A stretch of DNA of 64,000 nucleotides from Pseudomonas koreensis (GCF_024169245.1 NZ_JALJWP010000001.1:434001-498000); one strand, 5' to 3'; positions 17,116-26,681 are shown, numbered from the stretch's first letter. Translations and numbers: made by a program. Notes: generated by a model from the letters alone, not told the origin.

Positions 17116-17595
17116 TCAATTCTTTAAAAGCAGCGCGCCTTCGATCGGCACGTAACGGCTGGCGGCACGGATCAGCGAGTTGGCGGTCAGGCCGGGTACG
17201 CCGTAGGCCACCGCTTGCACGCCGTGCTTGTTGATGATGCGCTCGAGCAGCATGTCGAAATCGCCGTCACCGGAGGCCAGCACCACTTCGTCGACATGGT
17301 CGGCGGCGTCCATGATGTCCAGGGTAATGCCCACGTCCCAGTCGCCCTTGGCCGAGCCGTCGCTGCGCTGGATGTAGGGCTTGAGCTTCACGGTGAAACC
17401 GAGGTTGCGCAGGATCTGCTGGAACTGCTGCTGCTTGCTGTCGCCACGGTCGATCGCGTAGGCGTAGGCCTCGACGATCTGCCCGTGCTTGCTGATGTCG
17501 GCCCACAGTGCGGCGTAGTTGAAGTGGCAACCATAGGCCTGACGCACGGTGTAGTAGAGGTTCTGCACATCGGCGAACACTGCGATTTTTTTCAC
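17116..17595 (-). CDS. NYN-domain (LabA/DUF88-like) protein
   Basis: 159 residues, one NYN domain of the PIN-like nuclease fold. Conserved acidic positions include D9/N12 in FADVQNLYY, D85/D87 in KGDWDVGI and D110/D112 in SGDGDFD. Proteins of this group are presumed metal-dependent RNases or RNA-binding factors; no substrate is known here. The downstream neighbour is an exonuclease in the same orientation. Confidence 0.88.
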   Translation of the reverse strand: MKKIAVFADVQNLYYTVRQAYGCHFNYAALWADISKHGQIVEAYAYAIDRGDSKQQQFQQILRNLGFTVKLKPYIQRSDGSAKGDWDVGITLDIMDAADHVDEVVLASGDGDFDMLLERIINKHGVQAVAYGVPGLTANSLIRAASRYVPIEGALLLKN

Positions 17596-17735
17596 CGGAG
17601 TTCCTGTGAGCGCGCGAGCGCACGAAGCGGGTTCAGGCGATCAGGCCCGAAAAAGGCGCTCAGTATGCCAGTCCGAAGGAGGGTTCCGCGAATAATCGGC
17701 CCGAAGCCCCGCAGGGCTCCGGACGAATGGTGAAA

Positions 17736-18497
17736 TCAGACGAAGGAGTCGTCGTCATCGAACAACGACGAATTGTCGCTGCTGTAATCGGCGTCGCTGA
17801 AACCGCCCTGTTCATTAGCGTAAGTGTCGTTGCCGACCATGCGCTGCTCATCGCCCCAGCCATTGTTGCTCTGGTCGGCGACCTGCGCCGGTTCTTCCTT
17901 GATGACCTCGACAATTTCTTCCGGTTGCTGGTTGTGATGGAACAGGCTGCTGATGCCCTGCGCCAGCATCACACCGCCGGCCACGCCGGCGGCGGTTTTC
18001 AGCGCGCCGCCGAGGAAGCTGTTGCCCGCCGCCGGAGCAGCCTGCTGCGCGTAGTTAGGCGGCGCGGCACCGAAGCTCTGTTGTGGCGCCGGTGCCTGGT
18101 AGCTCTGCTGCGGCGCCGGCTCGCGCCAGCCGCCGGTAGCTGCGGGCGCTGCGCTCTGGCTCGGCGCCGGACGCGGATTGCCGCCACCAAAAATGCTCGA
18201 CAGGAAACCACCACCACCGCTCGCTGCCGGTGCGCCGCTCTGCGCCTTGGCCGATTGCAGTTCGGCCTGCAGGCGCTGCACCTGCTGGGTCAACTGCTTG
18301 TTCTGCTCGTCGAGGCTTTTCAGCGCGGCCTCTTGCACCAGAATCGCCTGGGTCATGAAATAACCTGCCGCCGGTTGGCGTGTCAGGTGTTCCTTGATCC
18401 GCGCCTCGGCCTGGGCGTCGCGCGGGGCTGCCTCCGTTTCGGCCTGTTGCAGCCGGGAAAACAGTCCATCGATCAGGGTTTGCTCTTCGCTGTTCAT
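17736..18497 (-). CDS. DUF2076 domain-containing protein
   Basis: About 253 residues. The N-terminus MNSEEQTLIDGLFSRL and the following coiled-coil stretch (about 55-90, rich in Q/L/K) are typical of DUF2076. A Pro/Gln/Ala-rich linker, a Gly/Ala hydrophobic hairpin (FLGGALKTAAGVAGGVML) and an acidic, Ser/Asp-rich tail follow. The function is unknown; the composition suggests a membrane-associated periplasmic protein. ATG 18497 is preceded by GAGGT at five bases; the longer ORF start is not used. Confidence 0.85.
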   Translation of the reverse strand: MNSEEQTLIDGLFSRLQQAETEAAPRDAQAEARIKEHLTRQPAAGYFMTQAILVQEAALKSLDEQNKQLTQQVQRLQAELQSAKAQSGAPAASGGGGFLSSIFGGGNPRPAPSQSAAPAATGGWREPAPQQSYQAPAPQQSFGAAPPNYAQQAAPAAGNSFLGGALKTAAGVAGGVMLAQGISSLFHHNQQPEEIVEVIKEEPAQVADQSNNGWGDEQRMVGNDTYANEQGGFSDADYSSDNSSLFDDDDSFV

Positions 18498-18674
18498 GGC
18501 GACCTCGTAGATTGCCGGTAATAACGTGCCCACGCCCACTTCAGGCGCGGTGCTCTCCTGTAATGGAGACAGTGACAAAACGTTTCAATGACCTTTACCG
18601 AATGTTTACGTTTGTGTCGGCCCGCGTTGCATCGGTTAAAGTGAGCCACTGTTTTCGACCTGCGATACCGACTG

Positions 18675-19349
18675 ATGAATGCCCTCGAAGTACTGCGCGA
18701 CTCTTTGTATTTTTTCAAACGCCATCTGGGCAGCATCGTGCAGTTGTGCCTGCCGCTGGTGATTGTCGAAGCCTTCCTGCAGCAGGCAGTCGATCACGCC
18801 ACCGGGCCGGACACCTTTGCCGGGGTCAGCATCATCGTCGGTCTGCTGGTGTATCCGCTGTACACCGCCGCGCTGATCCTGTTTCTCGATGCGCGCAGTC
18901 GTGGCGAGTCGCCGCGCAACCGTGACCTGCTGGCGATGGCCGCAACCCTGTGGCCGCGCTTCGCCGTGCTGACCGCGCTCAATACCTTGCTGATTCTGCT
19001 CGGCCTGTCGCTGTACTTCCTGCCGGGCCTGATGCTGATGGTCATGCTCGCCTTCGCTGAATACCTGCTGGTGTTGCGCGGCCTCGGGCCGTTGCAGGCG
19101 ATGAAGGAAAGCCTGCGCCTGACCCGCGGGCACTTCTGGCGCATTCTGCTGTGCATTCTCTGTGTGATGACGCCGTTGTGGCTGCTCAAGGGCGCGACGC
19201 TGGCGGTGTACCCCGAACCGCAGAATCCGCTGATTGCCGGGCTGATCGACAGCGCTCACAGCTTTCTGCAACTGTTCACCAGTGTGGTGCTGTTCCGTCT
19301 GTTCATGCTGATCAGCGAATTGCCGGACAAACGTAACGGAGCGGTCTGA
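18675..19349 (+). CDS. YciC-like integral membrane protein
   Basis: 224 residues with five or six hydrophobic segments (about 18-38, 48-70, 90-125, 150-170, 190-212). The family signature LQAMKESLRLTRGHFWRI lies before the last helices. It belongs to the UPF0259/YciC group of inner-membrane proteins of unknown function. Its start is divergent from the DUF2076 gene across 177 bases that hold both promoters. Confidence 0.8.
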   Translation: MNALEVLRDSLYFFKRHLGSIVQLCLPLVIVEAFLQQAVDHATGPDTFAGVSIIVGLLVYPLYTAALILFLDARSRGESPRNRDLLAMAATLWPRFAVLTALNTLLILLGLSLYFLPGLMLMVMLAFAEYLLVLRGLGPLQAMKESLRLTRGHFWRILLCILCVMTPLWLLKGATLAVYPEPQNPLIAGLIDSAHSFLQLFTSVVLFRLFMLISELPDKRNGAV

Positions 19350-19424
19350 CCGCGCCGTGCTTGGGCTTCGCCGCTGCCGTCAGGTATGCTCGGGGCCACT
19401 TTCTGTAACGCTATAAGCCGAGCC

Positions 19425-20504
19425 ATGACCCGTCTGCTGCGCTACACCCTGCTGCTCGTTGTCCTCGCCGTCGTCCTGCTCGGCGTGCTGCTGTTCAGCC
19501 TGACCTGGCGCCCCGACGCCCGCGAAACCCTGCCGGTCAGCTGTAATGCTACGGCGCCGACGCTGGTGCCCGGGCAAGCGCTGAAAGTCATGACGTGGAA
19601 CGTGCAGTTCCTCGCCGGCAAGCGCTACGTGTTCTGGAATGACTTGGCTCAGGGCGACGATGAAGCGCCGACTCTGGAAGACATGGCCTTCAGCCTCGAC
19701 GAAGTGGCGCGGGTGATCCGCGACGAACAACCCGACGTGGTGCTGTTGCAGGAACTCGACGACGGCGCCAAGGCCAGCGATTACCAGAATCAGCTCAAGC
19801 TGTTGCAGGAACGCGTCGCCGATCTGTATCCGTGCAGTGCCAGCGCCTTCGACTGGAAGGCCGATTTCGTCCCCGAGCCCCATATCTACGGCAGCGTCGG
19901 CCGCCAGTTGGCGACATTGAGTCGCTATCGCATCGAACACGCCGAACGCCTGCAACTGCCCGTCGCCCCGAGCAACTTCATCAGCCGCCAGTTCCAGCCC
20001 AAAGACGCCTTGCTGGCAGCCAAGCTGCCGCTCAGCGATGGCGGACAACTGACCGTATTCAATACCCACTTGCAGCGCGCCAGCCAGGCGGACGGCAACG
20101 TGCAGGCGCAAGTCGCTGCGGTGGCCAAAGTGCTCGACAAGTATGAAAGCCAAGGCCTGCCGTGGCTGATCGGTGGCGATTTCAATCTGTTGCCGCTGGG
20201 CCAGTATCGACGCCTGCCCGTCGAGCGGCGCACGCCCTACTCTGCCGACAGCGAACTGCATCTGCTGTGGAACAAGTACCCGATGATCCCGACCAACAAC
20301 GAGGCCGGCGGCATCGACCGGGCCAAATGGCTGACCCATTACCCCAACGACCCCGGGCTCAACGGCCCGGATCGCACGGTGGATTATCTGTTCTACAGCC
20401 CGAAGCTCAAACGCCTGCAAGCACAGGTGCGGCAGGACGATACCTTGCGCATCTCCGACCACTTGCCGGTGATTGCGCGGTTCTTGCTACCCGCTGCGCC
20501 ATAA
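19425..20504 (+). CDS. Endonuclease/exonuclease/phosphatase-family protein
   Basis: 359 residues. A hydrophobic anchor (LLRYTLLLVVLAVVLLGVLL) precedes an EEP domain. Motifs include MTWNVQFL, the acidic metal residue in LLQELDDG, GGDFN in the middle and SDHLPVIARF at the end. The membrane anchor suggests the domain faces the periplasm; the substrate could be a nucleic acid, phosphoinositide-like lipid or phosphodiester. ATG 19425 puts the anchor at the extreme N-terminus. It may be cotranscribed with the upstream YciC gene (75-base gap). Confidence 0.82.
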   Translation: MTRLLRYTLLLVVLAVVLLGVLLFSLTWRPDARETLPVSCNATAPTLVPGQALKVMTWNVQFLAGKRYVFWNDLAQGDDEAPTLEDMAFSLDEVARVIRDEQPDVVLLQELDDGAKASDYQNQLKLLQERVADLYPCSASAFDWKADFVPEPHIYGSVGRQLATLSRYRIEHAERLQLPVAPSNFISRQFQPKDALLAAKLPLSDGGQLTVFNTHLQRASQADGNVQAQVAAVAKVLDKYESQGLPWLIGGDFNLLPLGQYRRLPVERRTPYSADSELHLLWNKYPMIPTNNEAGGIDRAKWLTHYPNDPGLNGPDRTVDYLFYSPKLKRLQAQVRQDDTLRISDHLPVIARFLLPAAP

Positions 20505-20514
20505 GCTTTTGCCC

Positions 20515-20940
20515 TTATAAACCGGGCGGAACGTAACCCGGAACATAGCGAACATTGGCGCACTTGCCGTGCAGTATTCGCCCGTCTTCGATCAGGAACT
20601 GGGCGATCTTCTTCTGCTGATTGATCTTCGCCTGCAACTTGCAGGTAGAACTGTGGCCGACCTGTTGGTAGTGCTCGGTGTAGACCATGCCATTGCCGGT
20701 ATGGGTCATCGAAGTGCCGGCCGCTTCGGTGGAGGTCCAGCTCGCGGATTTGTGCCAGGTCAGCACGGCCAAGGGCTCGCCGTTCGGGCCGGTTTCCTTT
20801 GCCATCGAGTCGGGCGTGCCGAACAGGTCCAGTGCTTCCTGGAGATCGCGGCCTTCCCAGCGGCTTTGCGCAATGCTGGAACAACCGGTCAAAAATAACC
20901 CCGCCAACAGGATTGCCAGCCATAAGCGTGTGTAAGTCAT
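20515..20940 (-). CDS. Small lipoprotein of unknown function
   Basis: 141 residues. A signal sequence ends in the lipobox LTGC (Cys at about 20), so it should be lipidated. The mature part has an LQEALDLFGTPD motif recalling SmpA/BamE-like outer-membrane lipoproteins, and two later Cys residues that could form a disulphide. Not recognised further. It is convergent with the EEP gene (10 bases) and 13 bases downstream of another exported protein on the same strand. Confidence 0.75.
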   Translation of the reverse strand: MTYTRLWLAILLAGLFLTGCSSIAQSRWEGRDLQEALDLFGTPDSMAKETGPNGEPLAVLTWHKSASWTSTEAAGTSMTHTGNGMVYTEHYQQVGHSSTCKLQAKINQQKKIAQFLIEDGRILHGKCANVRYVPGYVPPGL

Positions 20941-20953
20941 TGGAGGCCCCGGC

Positions 20954-21526
20954 TTATTTCTTGAGTTCGAGCAGGCTGTCGATGTTGTCCATCATCTGGC
21001 TCTTTTGCTGAATCGGCGCGAGCTTGAAGAACATCTGCTGCAGCATTTCGATCATTTGCAGGTATTCCATCTTGCCCACGGCGGCCATGTCGTTTTTCGC
21101 GCGACTGCCCGGCGCACAGGCAAACTTCAGCGCTTGCTGGACCCAGAACTCTTTCGGGGTCTGCCATTGATTGGCAACTTTCAGATGACGCATGGTGTAG
21201 GCGAGACGCTCGATGGACTGGCCATTGATAAAACGTACCTTGCCTGTAGAGCATTGGGCTTCGAGGTTGTAGACGTCGATCATCGGTTTGCCCGGCTCTT
21301 CATAAACCAGAGTCACCGCGACCATGGTTGCGCCTTTGGTTTTCTGCGAAGGCACCACCGACGTCGCATCGGCGACGTACATGATGTTTTTCTGGGGCAC
21401 GCCATTGCCATAGATAATCCACCAGTCGCCAATCGGATTGGGGTCTTCGGCCAGGGCCGGACTGGAGGCGGCCAATAGCGCAGCCGACAAGAAGATCAAC
21501 TTCTTGAGCTTGAAAAAAGAGGTCAT
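20954..21526 (-). CDS. Exported protein of unknown function
   Basis: 190 residues. A cleavable signal peptide is clear (LKKLIFLSAALLAASSPALA, cut near residue 28). The mature part starts GDWWIIYGNG and contains TKGATMVAVTLVYEE, resembling surface-adhesin-E-type small beta proteins; the resemblance is weak. ATG 21526 is chosen since it puts the signal at the N-terminus; the longer ORF overlaps hrpB. It probably forms an operon with the lipoprotein downstream. Confidence 0.75.
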   Translation of the reverse strand: MTSFFKLKKLIFLSAALLAASSPALAEDPNPIGDWWIIYGNGVPQKNIMYVADATSVVPSQKTKGATMVAVTLVYEEPGKPMIDVYNLEAQCSTGKVRFINGQSIERLAYTMRHLKVANQWQTPKEFWVQQALKFACAPGSRAKNDMAAVGKMEYLQMIEMLQQMFFKLAPIQQKSQMMDNIDSLLELKK

Positions 21527-21656
21527 GGGCAGTTCCGTTCCTTGGGCACAAGTTGCCAGGCAACAAGGCTTGTTATTGTTCAGGCGGCGATTTTGCGAGC
21601 CTGAACAAACAAGGGCAATTAGCACGGATGGGCTAATGGCGCGCTGCCATTGCAGG

Positions 21657-24176
21657 TCAGGTGCCCCGTGGTTTTGCCCGTGCGGTAGCTTCGGCGACCA
21701 AGGGATCATCCGGCCAATAGTGCTTCGGATAACGCCCCTTCAAATCTTTCTTCACCTCGGCATAGGTGCTGCGCCAGAAGTTGGCCAGATCCTGGGTGAC
21801 CTGCACCGGCCGTCGCGCTGGCGAGAGCAGATGCAGCTTTACCACTTGCCTCCCGCCGGCAATCCGAGGCGTATCGGCCAGACCAAACAATTCCTGCAAG
21901 CGCACCGCGAGTATCGGCGGATGTTCGCTGTAATCCAGTCGAATCGATGAGCCCGACGGCACGCTCAAATGATGCGGCGCCAGTTCATCGAGCTTCTGTG
22001 GCAGCGGCCACGGCAGCAGGTTGCGCACGATGCTCGACAGATCGAGGTTGGCGAAATGGCTGAGCCGCGAGACCTTGCCCAGATACGGCAGCAACCAGTC
22101 TTCCAGCGTATTCAGTAGCGCTGCGTCGCTGACATCCGGCCACTGGCTGTTGTCCTGAGTGCGCAGATCGAGCTGGCGCAACAGCGCCACCCGCGCCTGC
22201 CACTGGCGCAGTTCCGGCGTCCACGGCAGCAACTCCAGCCCCTTGCGCCGGACCAGATTGACTAGGGCCTGACTGCGCGCGTTTTCATCCAGACCGGTCA
22301 ACGGCTCGCGGCTGAGAATCAGCTCGCCGACCTTGCGCTGGCGCTCGGCGCGCAGCACGCCTTCGCGCTCGTCCCAGTCGAGTTGATCGACGCTGCGCAC
22401 TTGCTCGGCGAGCACCGAGTCGAACAGCGCCGGATCGAAATCCGCCGCCAGATAAATGCGTTCTTCGCGCTGACCCTGACGACTGCCGAGGTCGGCAATG
22501 ACGATCCACTCGTGCTTCATCAGGCTGTCGGCTTCGGCGAACAGCGCGGCGCGACCGTTGGCCAAACGGTATTCGGCACCACCGGCGCGCCGTTGCTGGG
22601 CGACGCGATCCGGGTAGGCCAGCGCCAACAGCGCGCCGAGCCAGCGCGGATGCTCGGCATCGCTGACCGGTTCGCTCGGCTTGCCACGCAGGTAGCCGCG
22701 ATACTGCCGGGCCAATTGCCGGGCACGTTGCACCCCGCCCTGCGCACCTCGACCAGCGCGCTCTTCACCGGAAAGCAAGACCAAGCGGCTGTGCAGATCG
22801 GCACCCGCACCGCGCAGGATATCGCGCTCGCCGAGCAGTGCCGCCACATCACAGGCCATCGCCGCCAACCCCAGCGCCTGACCGCGCAACAGCAAGTGCG
22901 CGATGCGCGGATGCGCCGGCAGTTCAGCCATGGCCTGACCGTGGGCCGTCAGCGTGTCACCGTGCAAGGCGCCGAGCCGTTGCAGCAAATCCTGCGCCTG
23001 GCCATAAGCGGCCGCTGGCGGCACGTCGAGCCAGACCAGTTCGCCCGGGGCCACGCCCCAGCGCCCAAGCTGCAACGCGAGGCTGGCCAGATCCGCCGAG
23101 AGAATTTCCGCGCTGCCATAAGCCGCGAGTTGTTCGTGCTGGTCCTGCGACCACAGGCGATAACACACGCCCGGCTCCAAACGCCCGGCACGGCCGGCAC
23201 GCTGGGTGGCGCTGGCCTTGGAGATCCGTTGCGTGTCGAGACGGGTCATGCCGCTGCCCGGGTCGAAACGCGGCACCCGCGCCAGCCCGGCATCGATGAC
23301 CACGCGCACGCCGTTGATGGTCAGGCTGGTCTCGGCGATGTTGGTCGCCAGCACCACTTTGCGTTGGCCGGACGGCGCCGGATCGATCGCCGCGCGTTGC
23401 GCATTGAGGTCGAGTTCACCGTGCAGCGGGCACAGCAAGACGTCTTTGCGCTCGCCGATGGCGTCGGCCAACTGCTGATGCACGCGGCGGATTTCTGCTT
23501 GCCCCGGCAGGAACACCAACAGGCTGCCGGTCTCGTCGTGCAGCGCTTCGAGTACGGTTTGCGTGACGCGCTGATCAATGTATTCGCCCGGCTGAAATGG
23601 TCGGCCCCAGCGCATCGTCACCGGATACATGCGCCCTTCGCTGCGAAGGATCGGCGCGTCATCGAGCAACCCGGCCAGACGCTCGCCTTCGAGGGTGGCC
23701 GACATCAGCAGAATCTTCAGCGGCTGTTCAGCGCGAAACAGCTCGCGACCGTTCAGACTGAGCGCCAGCGCCAGATCGGCGTCGAGACTGCGTTCATGAA
23801 ATTCGTCGAAGATCAGCAGGCCCACGCCTTCCAGCGCCGGGTCGTCCTGCAAGCGCCGGGTGAGGATGCCTTCGGTGACCACTTCGATACGCGTCTTCGG
23901 GCCAACCTTGCTGTCGAGGCGAATGCGATAGCCGACGGTTTCACCGACCTGCTCGCCGAGCTCGCTGGCCAAACGCTCCGCCGCCGCCCGCGCAGCCAGA
24001 CGCCGGGGTTCGAGCATGACGATGGTCTGCCCGGCCAGCCAGGCTTCGTTGAGCAAGGCCAAGGGCACGCGGGTGGTTTTACCGGCGCCGGGCGGTGCTT
24101 CGAGCACGGCTTCGTGGCGTGACGCGAGGGCTTCACGCAGGGCGGGTAAAACATCGTCGATCGGCAAAGAAATCAT
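21657..24176 (-). CDS. hrpB: ATP-dependent DEAH-box helicase HrpB
   Basis: 839 residues. The N-terminus has APPGAGKTT (Walker A), then EPRRLAARAAA, DEFHERSLDADLA (DEFH form of motif II), SATLEG, and motif VI SATQRAGRAGR. The C-terminal HrpB domain follows, ending near YPKHYWPDDPLVA, a typical HrpB finish. Its cellular role in RNA metabolism is poorly defined in pseudomonads. ATG 24176 (MISLPIDD) is preferred to 24188. The stop lies 130 bases before the next minus-strand gene. Confidence 0.92.
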   Translation of the reverse strand: MISLPIDDVLPALREALASRHEAVLEAPPGAGKTTRVPLALLNEAWLAGQTIVMLEPRRLAARAAAERLASELGEQVGETVGYRIRLDSKVGPKTRIEVVTEGILTRRLQDDPALEGVGLLIFDEFHERSLDADLALALSLNGRELFRAEQPLKILLMSATLEGERLAGLLDDAPILRSEGRMYPVTMRWGRPFQPGEYIDQRVTQTVLEALHDETGSLLVFLPGQAEIRRVHQQLADAIGERKDVLLCPLHGELDLNAQRAAIDPAPSGQRKVVLATNIAETSLTINGVRVVIDAGLARVPRFDPGSGMTRLDTQRISKASATQRAGRAGRLEPGVCYRLWSQDQHEQLAAYGSAEILSADLASLALQLGRWGVAPGELVWLDVPPAAAYGQAQDLLQRLGALHGDTLTAHGQAMAELPAHPRIAHLLLRGQALGLAAMACDVAALLGERDILRGAGADLHSRLVLLSGEERAGRGAQGGVQRARQLARQYRGYLRGKPSEPVSDAEHPRWLGALLALAYPDRVAQQRRAGGAEYRLANGRAALFAEADSLMKHEWIVIADLGSRQGQREERIYLAADFDPALFDSVLAEQVRSVDQLDWDEREGVLRAERQRKVGELILSREPLTGLDENARSQALVNLVRRKGLELLPWTPELRQWQARVALLRQLDLRTQDNSQWPDVSDAALLNTLEDWLLPYLGKVSRLSHFANLDLSSIVRNLLPWPLPQKLDELAPHHLSVPSGSSIRLDYSEHPPILAVRLQELFGLADTPRIAGGRQVVKLHLLSPARRPVQVTQDLANFWRSTYAEVKKDLKGRYPKHYWPDDPLVAEATARAKPRGT

Positions 24177-24286
24177 GCTGGCTCCCAAACAGAGGCGCGA
24201 GTATAACGGCGAACTGCAACGCGTTCGTCAGGGTCTTAACTTCACAAGACGAAGCTTCGTTATTTGATGACTCAGGAGACATTTCC

Positions 24287-24706
24287 ATGCGCTTACCCCC
24301 TCGCCTGATCGGCGGTGTTCTGGTCGCTACCCTACTCACGCAAATCACTGCATGCGGTTCGATTTTCTACCCGGACCGCCGTGGCCAGATCGACGGCAAG
24401 ATCGACCCGGCGATCGCCGTGCTCGATGCCGTCGGGCTGCTGTTCTACATCATTCCCGGGCTGATCGCGTTTGCCGTCGACTTCGCCACTGGCGCGATCT
24501 ATTTCGAACCGGGCCACACCGCGCAAATCGATCCGGCCAGGCTCAAGCAAGCCATCGGCCCGGACGGTCAGGTCGATAATCACAAATTGCAGGCGATTCT
24601 TGAAAGCGAGTTGGGCCGAGATTTTCCACTCGACGACCCGCGCCTGATTCAACACAAAGGCAGCACTCAACAACTGGCGATGTTCGGCCTGCAACCCGCC
24701 GCTTAA
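24287..24706 (+). CDS. Small lipoprotein with hydrophobic segment
   Basis: 139 residues. A signal sequence ends in a lipobox (ITAC, Cys about 21). A second hydrophobic stretch, VGLLFYIIPGLIAFAVDF, follows, then a charged tail ending in QLAMFGLQPAA. The layout FYPDRRG...D...IPG.IAFAVDFATG recalls YceK/YidQ-type lipoproteins; no function is known. AGGAGA precedes the ATG. It is followed 12 bases later by fieF and probably cotranscribed. Confidence 0.75.
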   Translation: MRLPPRLIGGVLVATLLTQITACGSIFYPDRRGQIDGKIDPAIAVLDAVGLLFYIIPGLIAFAVDFATGAIYFEPGHTAQIDPARLKQAIGPDGQVDNHKLQAILESELGRDFPLDDPRLIQHKGSTQQLAMFGLQPAA

Positions 24707-24718
24707 CAAGGACGTTCA

Positions 24719-25615
24719 ATGACCTCCAGCCCCGAACACGCCCGTCTTCTGCGGCTGGCGACCCGCGCCTCGGTGGCGGTGGCCTGCACGCTGATCGTCG
24801 CCAAGGCGATTGCCTGGTGGCTCAGTGGTTCGGTGAGCATGCTCGCCGGCCTCACCGACTCGGCGCTGGATGGCGTCACCTCGATGCTCAATCTGCTGGC
24901 GGTGCATTACGCGTTGCGCCCGGCGGATGACGATCACCGTTATGGCCACGGCAAAGCCGAGTCCCTGGCGGGCATGGCGCAGGCGTTGTTCATCGGTGGC
25001 AGCGCGGTGTTGATCGCGTTTCAGGCCTACCAGCGCTTGCAGACGCCGGAGCCGCTTGGCGCGCCTTGGCTGAGCATCGGGGTGATCGTGTTTTCTCTGC
25101 TGCTGACCGCCGCGCTGCTGATGTTGCAGCATCGGGTGATCAAGCAGACCGGCTCCAACGCCGTACGCGCCGACTCGCTGCATTACCGTTCGGACCTGCT
25201 GCTCAACGGCAGCATCCTGATCGCGCTGGTGCTGGCGGGTATGGGCTTTGCGCAACTGGATGCGTGGTTTGGCCTGGGGATTGCCGCGTACATTTTCTGG
25301 AGCGCGATCCAGATCGCCCGGGAAAGTTTTTCGGTGTTGATGGACGAGGAACTGCCGACCGATGTCAGCCAGCACATGCTCGAACTGGCCTGCAGCGTGC
25401 CGGGCGTGCTCGGCGCACATGACCTGCGCACGCGGATTTCCGGCAATCACTGGTTTGTGCAATTGCATCTTGAATTGCCAGGCGAACTGACCCTGTCAGT
25501 TGCCCATGGCATCAGCGATCAAGCGGCAGCGGCGATTCACAGGGCTTATCCGAAGGCCGAAGTGCTGGTGCACGCCGACCCACAGGAAGTGGTGCTCGCC
25601 GCCCGCACTCAATAA
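24719..25615 (+). CDS. fieF: Cation diffusion facilitator, FieF type
   Basis: 298 residues with six membrane helices and a C-terminal cytoplasmic metal domain. Site A is readable as D47 and D51 in LTDSALDG plus HYRSD in helix 5; cytoplasmic site B includes D72/H73/H77 in DDDHRYGHG. The family exports Zn or Fe in exchange for protons. The stop codon overlaps the stop of the convergent exported-protein gene by seven bases. Confidence 0.9.
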   Translation: MTSSPEHARLLRLATRASVAVACTLIVAKAIAWWLSGSVSMLAGLTDSALDGVTSMLNLLAVHYALRPADDDHRYGHGKAESLAGMAQALFIGGSAVLIAFQAYQRLQTPEPLGAPWLSIGVIVFSLLLTAALLMLQHRVIKQTGSNAVRADSLHYRSDLLLNGSILIALVLAGMGFAQLDAWFGLGIAAYIFWSAIQIARESFSVLMDEELPTDVSQHMLELACSVPGVLGAHDLRTRISGNHWFVQLHLELPGELTLSVAHGISDQAAAAIHRAYPKAEVLVHADPQEVVLAARTQ

Positions 25616-26547
25616 TTGACCTGGTAACCGCGACTGCTCAGGCAGTTGCCCTGCGCCTGGCGATACGCCTGAACCACTTCGGGCGCCGGTTGATAAGTCG
25701 CGGTGCGCGGATCGAAACCGCTTTGCTGCACGGCGTACTGATAGCACTGATAACCGTCCTGCTGCACTTGCTGCGGCGACTGGCCGTTGGCCGGGTAGGC
25801 TTCGACGTCATAGCCTTGGGATTGCGGTTGCGGCTGTTGCTGCACCGGCGGCTCGACCACCACGTAATCCTGCGTCGCCTCCTGATAGGCGTAATACGAG
25901 CCGGCGGCAAGGAACAGCAGCGAGCCACCGACCCACACTTCACGGGCGTAATTCGGCAAATACTGGATGCGGATCCCGCGCGGTGGCTGCACGACGATGT
26001 AGCGCGGGCCTTGCGGGCGATACCAATAGCCGCCGGAATAGAAGTAATCCTGACCGCGATAAGGCACGCGGTAATCACGATCCGGGAAGCGGTCGATCAC
26101 ATGCCCCGGTCGATATTGCGGGCCGGGGCCCCAGCCATTGCCATGACCGTTCGGCCGTCCCGGCCAGCGATTGTCATCGGGACGCGGCCGCGTCTGCCAT
26201 TGCTGATTGTGATAACCGTTCTGCGGGCGCTCGTCGCGGTAGTAACCCTGACGCGGCTCCTGAGTCTGGTGCACGGCGTCGGGTCGCGGCTGGATCGGCA
26301 GGTTGTTGCCCGGCTGGCGAGGCGGTTCTGGACGATCATCGGCACGGTTGCGGTTCTGCCATTGACCGTCATTGTTGGGCGGCTGGCCGTTGTGCTCGAA
26401 CTGACGGCTGTTATCGCCACGGATGATCCCGTCGTTCTGCGGCCCGTTGCCCGGCCCGCGATTCTGCGGCTCATCCGCCAGCGCTTGCGCACCGACACCC
26501 ACACACAGCAAACCAACACCGGCCAGACGCCAGATGCGCGAATTCAT
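25609..26547 (-). CDS. Exported low-complexity protein (DUF6515-like)
   Basis: About 312 residues. A signal peptide ends at AQALA. Residues about 25-150 are Pro, Gln, Asn, Arg and Gly rich with no defined fold. A conserved middle (YFYSGGYWYRPQGPRYIVV and ppRG..I.yLP) matches the DUF6515 type; a hydrophobic stretch (VGGSLLFLAAGSYYAY) and a Gln/Tyr-rich tail with a Cys pair follow. Function unknown, probably periplasmic or outer-membrane. ATG 26547 has GAGGA upstream, so it is preferred to 26559. Confidence 0.8.
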   Translation of the reverse strand: MNSRIWRLAGVGLLCVGVGAQALADEPQNRGPGNGPQNDGIIRGDNSRQFEHNGQPPNNDGQWQNRNRADDRPEPPRQPGNNLPIQPRPDAVHQTQEPRQGYYRDERPQNGYHNQQWQTRPRPDDNRWPGRPNGHGNGWGPGPQYRPGHVIDRFPDRDYRVPYRGQDYFYSGGYWYRPQGPRYIVVQPPRGIRIQYLPNYAREVWVGGSLLFLAAGSYYAYQEATQDYVVVEPPVQQQPQPQSQGYDVEAYPANGQSPQQVQQDGYQCYQYAVQQSGFDPRTATYQPAPEVVQAYRQAQGNCLSSRGYQVNY

Positions 26548-26681
26548 GCTTTTCCTCATTGTGGGAGCCTGTCGTTGGGAGGGCCTGTTGCTGAGACTCG
26601 AATCAGGCCCACCGGGTTCTGCAACAGGTTATCAGTCGCGCGACATATTTATTGAGGCGCCAAGATGAAATCGCAGGCAAG

